64,000 nucleotides of DNA from Tubulanus polymorphus (GCF_964204645.1 NC_134027.1:2344485-2408484); one strand, 5' to 3'. Numbered from the stretch's first letter, positions 32,009-50,515 are shown. The notes: generated by a model from the letters alone, not told the origin. Translations and numbers: made by a program.

Positions 32009-35000
32009 ATGGTAAGTTATCATTAGAATTGTAGATTTCAACGTTAAGATATATTTGAGATCGAATTTGAGTGATAAAGCGCTTAGAAACGGTGCTTAAA
32101 TTGTCTGAATTTGTCAAAAGTTTTACTTCCGGGTTTTACACCCCGACACAGTCAGTAGCCGCCTTTTTACACATACGTTGTAGTGATACAAAAACATCTC
32201 TTTTTCATCAAAAAAACATAACTACATCAACTGATTCAATCAAAATTTTAGGTTGATAATATCAGTTGGATTTGTCATATATCAATCTTAAAGACACTGA
32301 CTATTCAATTCAATGACAGATGTATCTCAACAAACTCCACGCAGTTCACCAGCAGTCCAGTGACAGCTGTCACTCTAAGAATCCCTACTAAAATTACCAC
32401 TAATCCTTCAAAAGAAATCATACAAAATACATATAATATTTCAACTTATTACAACTGTTATCTTTATAACGCTTAATCTCAATTTCTTCTTCTTGTTAAG
32501 ATTCTTTAATTTCCTATCCAGTCTGTACTCAATATTTCTGTCATCCTTATTACCGAGATGATGTATTTTACCGAGATGAAATTAAATATAACATATTTAT
32601 TTATGTCATTTTAACCATTGAAATCATATTATATCAGTAATAAATGCCTGCTGGGTTCATATTTTACATATTTTGTCGGATATTTTTGGAAAATTAACTT
32701 TTAACTTTACCGAGATGAGATCGTCGATCAATCAAATTCAATGAAATTTTATTGCTAACCGAGTTTACGTTTTTGAAGTCAAAATTTTTTTTAAATAAAA
32801 AAAATGTAAAATATGACTCTAGGAGGTATTTATTACTGATATAACATGATTTCAAGTGTTAAAATCGATAAGGAATAAATAAATATGTAATATTTAATTT
32901 CATCTCGGTAAAATACATCATCTCGGTAATAAGGATGACCCCAATATTTTCCCTCGTGTATGGTGCCTTTTAAGGCTTTGTACATATTTTCATGTACATG
33001 ACATTTTCTATGTGAATGATATTGTATTGTATTGTATAAACTCCACGTCTGTGTCACATATCAATCATTCATTTACGCATCCATCGTCGAAACCGTGATA
33101 TTTTTAGGAGAAGAAATTATCGAAATCCGGACCAAGTGATGAGAAACCACCGACGTTTCAAGATGGCCCATATGCGAATGTAATGTGAAGAATTTAGATT
33201 TTTAGTTCACTTTCAACTTTCGACGGGAGAATTTCTAAGATTTTTAGACTTTTTTTCATTCTTACTCTATTCCTGCGCGGGTTATTCGAGGTGGTACCTC
33301 CTTAAACATCATTCATTTCAGGAAATTCTGGAGCTGGGCAAATATATTCTACTTCATGCATCCTCTAAAAACCAGATAGCAACAGTATAAATTTCAAAAT
33401 AACCATCCTTCAACCAATATTTATCATGAAAATATTTTTTACTGTAGCCTTGTTTAAATTTTTCAATTTGAACAGGTGTCTGTGATAAACACTGTGGACA
33501 CAGCTCATGAGGATATGATTGTAAGTAGAAATAATTTATGAGAAATCTTAGCTCAAATACAAGAGATCAGTGCAGAATTTATAAATGGTTTTAGGTTAAT
33601 AACTAATGAAATTGAGAAGTATTGCAAAAATAGAGAGATAAATCACTTTCGGCGCGTTTATTTTTGTGGCGTATATTGTTTTATAGCATGATGCTCAAAT
33701 GGATTATTACGGAACGAAATTAGCCACATGTTCATCTGATCGATCGGTGAAGATATTCGATGTGAAAAACGGTCAACAAACGATGATAGCTGAACTCAGA
33801 GAGTGAGTATTGGTCATCGTCTTGATCTCGTGGATCGCACATTACTGGGAAATCGGGAAAACTTTTAAGATGATATGAATTCATTTAATACTTCATGTAG
33901 CACTTAACAAGAGCAACATCTTCCAGCAATATCTCTTGAAAGTCACCTTTCCAGAAGTCACCGTTCAATTGCTGACATCTTAGTAGTGTGAGGGTATCCG
34001 TTCAAAGAAGGCCCAATTTCCATTTAGGAAAATTGAAAAATCACCAATGAAATGCTTAGGACGATCGATGGAATGAATGTAACTGTGGAAACCATGTCAT
34101 CTGATTTTCAGTTGAATTAATATGATTGTTATTGTGTTTGTAGTCATGAAGGACCGGTATGGTGTCTCGGTTGGTCTCATCCGATGTTCGGTAGTTTGTT
34201 AGCTTCGTGCGGTTACGATCGTAAAGTCATTATTTGGAAAGAAACGAACGGCGTTTGGGGAAAACTACACGAATATAACAATCATGATTCATCGGTGAAT
34301 TCAGTTTGTTGGGCGCCACATGAATTCGGTTTAATGTTGGTTTGTGGTAGTTCTGATGGAGCTATATCAGTATTATCGACTACCGGTAAGTTTACAATCA
34401 TTCGCAGCGTCTATTCACAGATCAGGGAATTCCGGATTTACTTTTTTTACCTTGCACGACGGACTTCAGAATCCTTTCTTGAAAATCATGGATAAGTCTT
34501 TCGGTGTCTTGGTTGTTGTCCGAGGATATCTTATAGATGTAATCAGAGAATTATTCAAGGGTTAACTGAAAATCAGAGTAATATCAGGGAATTTTGGATT
34601 CCCTCGTCTGGAAGAAACCAGCTTTTACTTTTCGTGACATTTTAATTTCGTATTATGATGAAATGTGTTAGGAATTTCAGTAATAAGATTTTCTATGATT
34701 TATTTTCACAGGTGATGGTAATTGGGAAGATAAAAAGATAACTAACGCACACACGGTAAAACTAAAGCTCGATCGATCGTATTGATCTTACACAAGATTT
34801 CTGAATGTTCTGTTTTGATAAATGGGTGAATATTGATTTAGATCGGATGTAACTCTGTGAGCTGGGCTCCGGCTGTTCAACCGAACAGTCTGTTAGAATC
34901 ACCAGGAGGACAACGGCCACCGCTTGTAAAAAGATTTGTCTCTGGTGGATGCGATGATTTAGTCAAAATCTGGAAGTAAGTATGAAACTGTTTCGTTAAG

Positions 35001-35886
35001 ACACCAATGATGTGGTATGTCCCCGGGGTAGACACTTATCCCTCTATGCCACTTTCAACCAGGAGTAAATCGGTACCTGATTGCTGCCTCTGAGAGAACT
35101 AGCTCACATGTTGCTTCTTCACGGGTAGAGATGACTGATGCTCAGTTACACATATGCCCAGTAGGCTAGGGGTTATTTTATCAATATATGATATCAGAGT
35201 CACTAATTACAGTCATCGGATTTTGGGCATTTACTCTAAGAGTTATCATTACTGGTATTATAACGAGTGTATTACATGTATTACTTCATAATTGCATTTC
35301 ATTGATAGAGAGGAAGATGGAAATTGGGTGGAAGAACAAAAGTTAGAAGGACACAGTGATTGGGTGAGAGATGTGGCTTGGGCACCTTCTATTGGTCTTT
35401 CAAAACATATAATTGCTAGCTGCTCTCAGGTAAGAGTTACTCATCTAAACACAGGGTGGCCACTGACCTGGAAATCTCAATTTCAATATGACTCTAATTT
35501 GCGGTGTATAATTTCAGGATTGTCGAGTTATAATATGGACAAGTGATGGTACGTGTAATACGTGGTCATCCAAAATACTGCATAAGTTTAACGATGTTGT
35601 GTGGCACGTGAGCTGGTCAGTTACAGGCAATATATTAGCAGTGTCAGGTGGTGATAATAAGGTTCGTTCAACGTTATCTTTTAGATAACTGAAATACAGT
35701 TTGCTCCGAATATGGTTATCTAGGCTTCACGTGAATCAGACCTCATCACGTGTTTCATTTCCGTTTCTATTGTAGGTGAGCTTATGGAAGGAGACTTTAG
35801 AGGGCCAGTGGGTCTGCATAAGCGATGTGAATAAAGGTCAAGGTCAAGTGGTCGATGGTAGCCAACCTATAGAACAGGCGGCGTAG
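32009..35886 (+). CDS. SEC13: SEC13, COPII / nuclear pore coat WD40 protein
   Basis: Exons: 32009-32011 (ATG only), 33476-33520, 33687-33802, 34144-34385, 34712-34755, 34842-34975, 35309-35429, 35518-35661, 35776-35886. Together they encode 319 residues (human about 322). The first exon carries just the start codon. The protein begins [22 protein letters not shown]40 blades are marked by [68 protein letters not shown] and [14 protein letters not shown]. Sec13 forms an open six-bladed propeller completed by a partner blade. It pairs with Sec31 in the COPII cage, Nup145C/Nup96 in the nuclear pore Y-complex, and the GATOR2 complex. The C terminus is short, ending in QPIEQAA. Donors at 35662 (GTTCGT) and 34756 (GTAAAA) are weak, but homology is continuous across them. 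Confidence 0.96.
32538..32941. mobile_element. 404-bp hAT-like MITE in SEC13 intron 1
   Basis: CAATATTT occurs directly outside both ends (32530-32537 and 32942-32949), an 8-bp target duplication as made by hAT-type transposases. The termini read GTCATCCTTATTACCGAG and its inverse, CTCGGTAATAAGGATGAC, set two bases in from each edge. The inverted arms run about 110 bases each, with the phrase TTTTACCGAGATGAAATT inverted at the right. No coding capacity. The 74-codon minus-strand frame beginning here is an artefact. Confidence 0.85.
33108..33179 (+). CDS. SEC13: Possible SEC13 cassette exon, 24 codons
   Basis: Bases after a TTTTTAG acceptor read [20 protein letters not shown] and then PYAN, ending at a GTAATG donor. 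The length is 72, phase 0 on both sides. Spliced between the ATG-only exon and the VSVINT exon, it would give a 343-residue Sec13 with a lysine-rich, proline-containing N-terminal extension. Codon content looks protein-like and no stop occurs. The donor is weak at positions +4 to +6, and without splicing the frame stops just after. I infer an optional exon. Confidence 0.5.
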
Positions 35887-36297
35887 AAAATAATGATTAT
35901 AATAAACTATTCATTGAAACATTTCATTGTCATCAGTTTTAGTGTATGATTTTTGCTGCTGCGTTTGGAGATTTATTTCTTCAGTTGACGTTCTAAGATC
36001 TTCAATAGCATTCGATTCAAAATCTTATTGTTTTTCTTCGCTAAGAAAGAATACGTAGAAATTGATTTGAAACGTGGTGCAATGGTTGATAATATATTTT
36101 TTCCGAGGTGAAATGAAAATCAACGTATTGTTCAGAAAATAATGAAACCGCATCGCAAAACAAAACATACAGTTACGTCATATATATATTTTGTACATAC
36201 TTGTAAATTCTTGTAAATGAATGTTTGCAGATGTGGATCAATGAAACTCATTGCTTTAAGAGTTGATTTAACCCTGTTTGTAACATGTCTATGATTG

Positions 36298-36303
36298 AAT
36301 AAA
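36298..36303 (+). other. Candidate SEC13 polyadenylation signal
   Basis: Canonical AATAAA, 412 bases after the SEC13 stop and 366 bases before the SPG7 stop on the other strand. It would leave the two convergent transcripts little room. Confidence 0.45.
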
Positions 36304-36668
36304 TGACCTCTCCTGTTCAATCTATAACTTGTTTTGTTGCTTCATTCATTTTTATGGGCTCGTCGCAATCGGAGGACAAGTCAAACAGAATTTTCTGTAG
36401 ACTGATTGCTGGTCTCTAACATCAGTAAATATGTTTAATGGGCTGAAGATCTTCGACAATGTGTTTTAATTTGCTGTAAATTCATTTCTGTGGCAAATTC
36501 TAGGTCCTCTACAACTCGTTAATAATCAGTATTCTTGAATTTTGATAAAAGGTAACTACCGTAAGTCATTTTCTTTTCAATCCACAAAATAAGACTGAAA
36601 TAATTTACTAATCATTTATATATTTTCTATTATCAAACTATATACATATGATTCAATAACAACAAACA

Positions 36669-41445
<4,777 letters not shown>

Positions 41446-44400
41446 TGTTCCACATCAGAAATAATCAGTTAATAATGAAGGTTTTATGTAATTCCATGAA
41501 TTTCCTGACATTTCATGGGCGCTGCCATTTGCAAAATTGCATTATGGTCCTGGAGAATCGAACTCTGGAATCAGTTGTTGCCGAGAAAAAGATTCAATAG
41601 ATATCCAATATCTATTGTTTCTAAAGTGCTTCGAATGTTCAAAATGTGTGTTTTTTTTCTTTTTTTCTGGTTTACCGTTTTTGATATTTTTGAGGATGAA
41701 TTGAATTGGTAATTGACGGATATGGCTTAATTTTAGTCCGGATCCGTATTTTTTACTCGAGCAGCTTTCCGACCAATCAGAAAAGCGCTTACAAGTTGTG
41801 GACGGTTTAATATTAATTCTCGATTGTTTTTAACGGTTTTTGGTAAGTTTAGACTCCAGTAAAGTATAGAAGTTTAAATACAGTGAATTCACATATCGAC
41901 TGTTTCAATATCTATAAGTTTAAATCGCTTTACGTCGAACCAGTGACGAATAATCGTCGTTTAATCGACACGTGGTCGCGTGTTCTGTTGTATGGTATAT
42001 TTGACCGCTAGATGGCGTATTGATCGCTGTTTTGGCACCCGAGATGTGCTATACATTACAATTCATTACTCGCCCGGCCCCCTCATTGATAATGACAGAA
42101 CTTGCTAATTTATAATTCTGCCAATATTTCCATTGTTATATGTATAATTTTTTCACCATGAAAATGTTTGATATCTCAAATGAACTCCACTGATATTGAT
42201 TGATTTGAGCGAATTGAAATAAAATATAGGAATAAGCTTATATTATTATATGTTAAAAAAGTACATGACAGGGTCAAGAGCCTGAATACGCACAGCCATT
42301 CCATAGAGGCTGAAGTGTATGGGCTGTGTATCGATCTAAAAAAAAACGATATTCAGAAACAACGCATGAATAAATTTATCTTGATTTAATAGAACCATGA
42401 CTGACTGTCACTATCAAATTTCACAAGCTTGATCCCCTTTCTTTGAATTTTAAAGTCTCTGTCAACTGCACACTTCTCTGCTCTGGAAATGTCACCTTTT
42501 GAACAAGAGTTTATATTTGAATCTGGGTTATCATAGGCCTATTTGGTTTGGTTTCTGGCCAATTTGTTGAATTTAATTAGAGCGAGGGAAAATGATCTTA
42601 ATCTTACTTAGACTGGATCTAAGTTAGCCTATCTGATTTAGGCTTTAGATGCAGAATATGGGTTGCCTGGTAATAAATCTTAGAGCGTACGTTGACCCTG
42701 AGTTTGGTTCTGCTTCATTTAAGATGCGAATAAGGAATATCAGTTAGTTGTATCGTGATTTGCACACGGTTCATGTTGTAAGCGTTCATGTTAGTGCATA
42801 TTTAATCTAACTCGAAAAAAACAGCGCACGAGAAATATGTGACCAACAAATTCTAAGAGTCTTTAGTATTTTCTTGTTAACTCGTGACAAAAAATGCAGC
42901 TGTCAAATTGAGAATATATTTCTTGATCGGTTGTTGATTTTGAGTGAACCGCAAAAACACATCTGCTGTCTAGGCTTATATTGTGCAGATTATTGTACCA
43001 TGTGTAGAATTGAGTAACAGCTGATTCTGAGGAGGCAAAATATCTGATCTCAGACTATGAGAGACTGGTAGCATCAGAAGTATTGATTTAACTTGCTCAA
43101 ACATTTGTTTGTTATACGTTGTTTTTGCATTAAACCGATTTCCCTGTAGTCTCTTCCTGTGTCGTTTCATGATTAACTTTTTACTATAAAATCTTTATTT
43201 AAACAATGTTCCTATTATTGTCCATTGTCCATTGTCAGGATGGATGTTTGATGGGTGTTGATGCTTTGTTCGATAGTTCTGATGATGCAATGATTTTCTG
43301 TTTGTAGGAATCGATTGAGTCCCCGTTAGACTCCTCAGTTATTAAACACAGGCCCTTATTGTGTTTATTGCCTGGTATAGGTGACCTATTCCAAATATTC
43401 ATTATTAAACCATGAGTTGGTTGTAATGAATGTACAGGTCATTATTGTGTACGTGGCTAGGCTTGTTTAACTAGAATTTTCCATTGCAATGATATTGGAT
43501 TTAGTTTTTAGATTTATGAATAGCAAGCGAACAGGAAAATGTACCGCGGTATCATTATATCCTAGTTGAAATGTTTACTGTTTTACTATGGAGAGATAAT
43601 CTTGATATGATGACCTCATTTTTGAACCAAACATTGTATTGTAGTAGTCTATGTGCCTGACTGAACTATTTATCGACCTCATCAAAATATTTCAAGTACC
43701 GATTTCTGTGTGTTCAGAGGACTGATGAGGGATGTTCCATGAGGGAAGTTTTGCTGCCTTGACCTATATTTTATCAAGAGCGCAAATAGTTTAGTTCAGA
43801 GCTTTTTATGCAAGAGCAGCTGAAGCTCGGAGGCTTTTATTTCTTATTTCATTGATCTCCTCTGTCCCTGTATATTATGCAGTGTAGTTTTTTCTGCTGC
43901 CTTTGGATGAAGATCCATTACTTTAGCTGTTGCCATGACTACAGAGAATATAAGGGCAGACTAGTGTATCTTCAATGATGTGTGATCCACACGTCAGTAC
44001 CAACCGACGGTTTGAGCAAGATTAAACATGGCTGCCAAGAATGTATTGAACCATTTTATGGGCACATAGATCTCCTCGTTCTAAATAACCACCTGTTTTA
44101 CATACATACACGCTCTTTCTAAGAATAAACTTTGTGATATCGATGATGATTATTTCATTGAAACGCTGAAATCTTCTGAAATAAATTCTGTCTGATGATG
44201 TCAATCTCCTGGCATGGTGCCATCCATTCGGGATTTTTTTCGTCACAAGATTGAGCGCTGTCTTGTACCGAATGGCTCACTCGCTCCCAGTATTTCAGTA
44301 GTGACATTGTCATTATTGTTAGAAGGTCGACGAGAGTTCGTAGAATTGAAAAACTAATCAATTTCTGTGCAGCCTCTTCGGATCAATGGCTGTAGACGCG

Positions 44401-44636
44401 GCAATAATGTCTATTAAAGTTCTATTGATTTCTGTCTCGTTGAATATCGTGTTCACCTCTATAAATTCCGTATTACGATACATTTTTCTGTGCATAGATT
44501 TTCTTCCATTGTTTAGTAGTAAATGTGATCGATTTCGGCGTTATTGATATTTTGTTGTACCAGGTAGCTTCACGCTGCCGATTCCTGCCCTTGTTCGAAT
44601 ATCCGACTTCTCTCCGGCTATGGTGGTGGTCACTGA

Positions 44637-44712
44637 TCTAGAAAACCTGGAAAACTCTTGGGAATTTGAAAAATCAGGGGAAATTCAGGGAATTTGGAGG
44701 GTATGCTACTGA
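44637..44712 (+). repeat. Dispersed CTGGAAAA / TCAGGGAAT repeat, short copy
   Basis: Contains AACCTGGAAAACTC, AATCAGGGGAAATTCAGGG and ACTGACCAG, the same phrases and order as at 3466-3661 and 61966-62190. It is a truncated member. Confidence 0.5.
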
Positions 44713-45768
44713 CCAGATTGTAGGGCCTGATATTTTGAAATATCTGCATTCACTGGACAATTCATTCAGTTGACAATGTGGCCACATTGATATATGATTC
44801 GTTATAATTTCTATTTCAGATGTGATTGATATGAAATGCCTTGTCGGATTTATGTACTACTTTTTCTACATATGACGATGATTGAAATCACTGAATAATT
44901 AAGGATTAAAAATCAGACAGACAGTTCAATGTGACACTCAACTCTTCTCCTGTGGTAAGCAATGTCTAATGAACGGGGGGGGGGGGGGGGATTGGGGGAA
45001 TGTGTATGGGGTTTATCGGGCTATACAGCTGCACTAATAGTTCTCTTGTTACCATGACTACCTACACCAGTTGAAGCAGTGTGTAGTGGTTTTAAATGAA
45101 GGTACTCGGCTCAGTAATGATCAAAACCTGGTCCTTATTTTTGACTTGTTTTGTGTATCGCTTTTATTTTTGAAACGTGTGATATTCATAGGAAATATAA
45201 AGGTTATTTTGTTCAATACCCTTTACGTGGTAGGGAAATTTATGCGGCTCAAATATGCTGGAGATATTAGTAAAGTTCTCCATTGAGCTGGAACTTATCC
45301 TTGAAAAGACCGCTCTGCTGCAAAGCAAACTAAGGGTGTCTGCTGTATGTAGATGCCCTCAGGTGGATTTCCAACATTTTATATGAAGAAATCCGTGAGC
45401 AACAGAATGAAAGAAATTTTACCATGATTACGATTAAATCTCTGCATATCAATATTTTTCTGTTATTAAAAGAAATTTAAAAAAGCTCTTGAGTGAAGTG
45501 TTGTAAAGGTATCCTGTCCTGGATGCCCAGTATCTGAGGTGTATATCTTATTGTAAAAGATAAACAGATCTTTAGCGTTGGTATGTAATATATGTTTTTG
45601 AATATTGGTCGAATCTAAGTCAGACCTGGCTGGGGGCTGTGGTGGCATCGCTGTCGTGTCTGCTGCCCTCGTGATAACGACAAACTTCTGTTGTTGTCAA
45701 CTTGTTCTTATAACATCACAACAACGTCAGCCGCCGGAGAGAGTTCGATGCGAGCCGAGTCAATACAC

Positions 45769-45782
45769 GTAGCCATGGCAAC
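45769..45782 (+). promoter_or_regulatory. RFX-type X-box
   Basis: GTAGCCATGGCAAC fits the X-box consensus GTNRCC(N2)RGYAAC exactly. It lies in a short CG-richer patch (45720-45800), which could be a promoter or enhancer. RFX factors bind this site and in animals often control ciliary genes. None of the neighbouring genes is a classical ciliary gene. Confidence 0.4.
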
Positions 45783-46959
45783 GCGGATGTAAATGTTTGG
45801 TGTAATTGAGAGCGAACCGTTGAGACAGAGAGAGAGATAGATGTTTTTCAATCCTCTCTGATTACACAATCAAATGACGACATTCTTGTTAAAAAATTAT
45901 CCACGAATAAAACCTGTTTATCCTTAAAAAATGAAATAGATGAATTGATGTATTAATATGAGATTTACTTTTTATCGTCAATCAAATTGAGGTTAAAAAA
46001 ATGTGATGAAAATAGGGAAATGACGTCAACAGCCTAAACAGAGCTGTAAAGGATCTAAATCATAATGGGCGTTCAGGGTCCGTTATAGAACACCCCTCAG
46101 ACACATTTTTACTACTAGCATGAAGAGCAAAAATCTGGCCATTTATGGGGGCCCATATTATTAAACGTGAATAGTTTCTCCCAACAAGTTTGAGGAAATA
46201 ATGCTTTAGTTATTCGCGCAACAGAATACGTGACCTTGACCTACTTGATATATCTAACTGGTAGTTGTAGCTGTTACAAGCATATAGTCGTTACACTATA
46301 GTGTCTGATAGAAATATTCCTGATAAATCGTATAAAAAATTCCCCCTCATTGCCATCTGTTTTTGTATGCCATATTTTTTTCGGATGAATTATTAATTCA
46401 GGTATGAAAATATTTCGGTCAACGGCCGGCTTTATTAGGGGCTGATTCATATTTCTGTAGGTATAATCTATGCATGGATTCGCTGTGATTAATTCAACAA
46501 CGCGTGTTGTCACCGGGAGAGTTGAGTCACCTGCAGATGGCTGCTCTTGGGTGGGGACTTTTTTTACATCCATCATCATCCATCAGTGGTCCGTCTATCG
46601 TAGCTAAAAATAGAACATCACGTCATCTTCCACATCGGCTTCCACATCAGCAGGTCCCCGCCACTCTTCTGCTCCGACGATGGACTCGGTGAAAGAATTG
46701 ACATAATTGAACTGAGATCACATTCTGATTAGTAAATATCCAGATTCTCTCCACAAATTTCAATTGAAGAAATAAAACATTTCTTTCCGCGGTTAACGTA
46801 AATTTCAATAAAAAATCAAAACCTGACGCCGGGTGAATTTTTTTTCAAAATTATTTATCATTTCAATTTATTTGAATACGGAGGAAGTGTATTAATGTTA
46901 ATAGAACCAGCATTGTTAAAGCCACGCGATATTTTTTTTTGTTCTTTTATGATTTACAG

Positions 46960-47079
46960 ATGAGGAAGAATTTGGTGGTTATATTTCAGCGGTTAATGTG
47001 ATCATCGGGGCACAACGTGTCGTGTTGAAATCGTCCAAATGGTCGCACGATGTCCGACAAACGATCTCCTACACGCCAG
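46960..47079 (+). other. Orphan exon-like block
   Basis: A 120-base block between a TTTACAG acceptor and a GTGAGA donor. Entered in phase 1 it has no stop (beginning with DEEEFGGYISAV if a G is carried in) and leaves in phase 1. A possible upstream partner ends at the ATGGACTCG before GTGAAAG (46690), but its phase does not fit. It could be a non-coding 5' exon of the ANKRD gene or chance. The peptide resembles nothing I know. Confidence 0.25.
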
Positions 47080-47204
47080 GTGAGAATATCAAATGTTTTA
47101 CTATCAATTTCGTTGTTTATTTACAGGGTCAGTTCCTAACAGATCGCGTTCCTGTTTAACGAGGTAGGACTGTTATGTATTCTCATTCGCAGGGTTCGTA
47201 CTAG

Positions 47205-47435
47205 TCCTGAAAATCTGGTCGAAGTTAAACATCATTTTCTCAAGGCTCGGAAAAGTGTATCAAATTTAGTTTCGCGTCTGAAGCGATGAAAAAGCTAAGG
47301 AATTTAAGAAATGTGGTCTGGGTAATTTTTTCTCGTGATTTTAGCGCATCGGAAAAATAGATTCATGGTGGCAAAGGGAAACATCTTTTGTTTTGACGTT
47401 ATATTAGGTCTTGGAATAGAAAATCAAAAACTGTA
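47205..47435 (+). repeat. Diverged dispersed repeat, copy with GGGTTCGTACTAGTCCTG
   Basis: Order of phrases: CAGGGTTCGTACTAGTCC, TCTCAAGGCTCGG, AAGTGTATCAAA, GATGAAAAAGCTAA, GGTCTGGGTAATTTTTTCTC. The copy at 52967-53190 shows the same order with substitutions, so this is an interspersed repeat rather than a gene. Confidence 0.55.
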
Positions 47436-50400
47436 AATGGTACGGACCCTGTCTTCGATCTAGCCGACTAGATATTTTTTAACGCATGACTTCTGAATTA
47501 TTCCGCCTTGCATTTCAGTCTGTATTCTTGCCTTATTGTTCTTGACGATTGAAAAGTTATTCGAAGCTAAGCTATTCTCATCTCGATTACGAAAATTATA
47601 GGCCTACGCGACGAAACAGGGCGAAGTTAACGGCTCAAATTTGATGACGCACATGAGATACATGTCGAAAATGCTCAATCGCTTGTTCGTTATTACCCGA
47701 ACCCTAGTATTGAACTCATCGCGAAAGAGCGCTATATTTTCACTCATTTATAGATCTTTCGTTTCTAACCTTGGGCAATCGTGTACAAGTGGTAATATAT
47801 GAGTGAGTACAAACAGCAGAGCTATTTTTTTGTGCCGTGAAGTTCTACCACACGTCAGCAGTATTGGTGGTGGTGCTGGTGGTGCTGGTAGTTCACACCG
47901 ATGCCAATGTTACTGCAAATAGACACTAGATTATAACAGAATACTCTCCTCAGTATGAGTTCAGCTTGTGTTATTTTATTGCGTGCTTTGCTTCAATGAT
48001 TTTCGTGGAAGTCATAAAAAGTACCACTCAGTAACGTAAAAGTGCTCATTACTTTTAGTGTTTTTATTTGCGCGATATTGTCAATAGGCAGTGAAACCGG
48101 CTATATCGTCGACTCCGAAACTTTTTCGAGTCCACGGTTATATATAGCGTTATATTATGAAGGGGTAGAAACACCCTGTATGTCTCAAATAATAAAGACG
48201 AGAATATCAAACCCGTAATGAATATACGGACAAATTTAAAAGATCGAAAAATTCTATCAATGTCTGTATTTTCTGTTTTTTCGACTAAAAACCATTGCAG
48301 GAATACGAATCTCCTCTAAGCAATAGCCGGGGTTTATAGATCATACCACCTGACCTGATTATTATATAGGGAGCTTTAATTAGCACTAGAATTAGAAATT
48401 ACTAATGATATATAGCTGTATGTATTGGTATATATATACGTGTATATGCTTCAGTATAGTATTGATTACTGTTGATGCAGGCCCAGCAGCGGTGTTACTA
48501 TTGTCGTTGTTGATGTTGTGTGTTCCTGGCTCAACCGACGGACAATCAGCGTTCATAGTTAAAATCAAAATTCCACAATCGATTAACTTTTACGATTTAA
48601 GAAGATTTCGCCTCTATCCAGTCCATCGGTCGTAGTGACTTACTGGAAACATAAACATAAACGGCATATGAATCAATATGATGGAAGTACTGGGAATATG
48701 AACGGTGTAATTCGAATACCGTGATATTTTGTAGGCCTAGTGTTTTTTTTTAGTAAGTTCTTTCTTGATAGAAACGGTGATAGAAACGTGCTGATTTTTA
48801 TAATCGCGTGTATGTCTTTGTCGTATATAGATCCGTTCCCTTGACGAGCCTCATCTCCTATTACACCGTGTTGTTTACCACAAGCATCGAATGATGAGTC
48901 ATGCGCCTGTACACGCCGAACATGCAAAGCTTTCTACCGTTCCCTACATTTGAACAAAAAAAGAAAGAAAACAAAAAAAACGTTATAGCAAAATGCATTA
49001 TTTATGCTCGTCAAAAACGTTGCGTATTGCGATGTGCTGCTACTACAATACACTAGAATAATTAATATCGTGTTCATTAACGAGGCCAGATTTATTAAAT
49101 AAAAAAAATCGTTCGCAAGCAATTTATAACTATTGGGGCTCTATTGATAGCGATTATTTTTAAGGGTATTTACAAAGGTTTATTAGATATTGAAGTGCTC
49201 GAATGAAATATTCTAACAGAAGCTCCGGAGACGCTTGAAATACTGTAGTTGTTGATAACGCATGGGAAATGTTAGTGCTGTTATATATGGTGTGTATATC
49301 ACCTATTTGAACACGATAGATTTTTATTTGAATTGTAATACGTGGTTTAATCTGCTGCTGTCAAGAGCGAGGGAAGTTTTAATACCGCGTGGTGAAAGGC
49401 GTCATCTCGTCATCTGTACAAGAAAGGGATTGAATATTAATAATTTCGTTGGCGAATTCAATCCTCGCCGACAATCTAGAAAATACATTAAATTATCTTA
49501 TCGTTTGAATATGTTTATCATCGAGGGCTGAAGTTCATTCATTGTTGGTAATGTAAGAGATATGACGATATCTGGCCCCGAGGACGACGTTACGGTGAGC
49601 GAGGCGAGCGGGATTGAAGGGTGCCCAGCTGATGTTCAATGATTAATGTTAGATTTTCATTGTTACATAGAAGACATTGTTCTTCTTGCAGCCTGATGGT
49701 TTCGCTATTGGTTAAAAAGAAACGGAATTGAATGAGTCTTTGTTTCAATGCTCGAAGTCTGTCGTCGTTGTCACGCTTTGTCCCCATCCTACCCCCTGCG
49801 TGCGTGTGCCTAACTTTAATTGTGACTTTTTCATGAACTGAGGCACCGGGATGAGGAACATTTGTTACGTCACAATAACAGATCAGTGCAGGGTAATATT
49901 AGGTGGTGGCTTTAGAGGGATGGTCTGACAGAGATGACTCGAGTATTATTCCTTTGTCACTGAAAGATTATTACCTGTAGTTTCAAATGAGTGGTGTTTG
50001 CTATTATGTATATATAACACTCGGGGATTGATACTCATATCTAACTGATCATAAGAATATTCTATTCTATATTTAGAAGGTTTAATTGAAATGCATATGT
50101 GACTAATTTGTCAATCAACTGACGAGGAATATTCTACAATCCTCATTAGTGTTTATAGATCTATGGCGGCTTCGGATTTCTTTTGAAACATGCGTATATG
50201 TTTTATACGATGATATCTATAGAGCTGACACTAGTAGAAGTGTTATAGACTTTGAACTGAGTTATCACACGGTATCGGGACCCAGCTGGCCGCACGTTCA
50301 GTCAGCTCGTCACAGTACGCGTGGTGCGTGTCTGGCTAACAGATGAAGCAGTGATTTCTGGGTTTTTTGGTAGGAATTGTGACCTACAAGTTTGGCTCGT

Positions 50401-50515
50401 TCGTTCGGGGAGTGTGGCTTCTCGTGTACACATACAATCGGCATAGACTCAGTCAGCTCTGCACACACATGTATTGAGAGATAGTAGTACTGGCACTACG
50501 CTAATAACAGTCAGC

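Noticed and set aside
32833-33057. 74-codon minus-strand frame
   Set aside because: It starts in one arm of the 404-bp MITE and has no homology.
44022-44361. Overlapping 68-74 codon minus-strand frames in the intergenic gap
   Set aside because: They are in different frames, lack splice signals or recognisable motifs, and are within chance length for this composition.
48405-48635. Possible secreted peptide with a leucine-rich hydrophobic segment
   Set aside because: The upstream part is TA-rich intron-like sequence. No downstream exon or homology was found, and the length is within chance.
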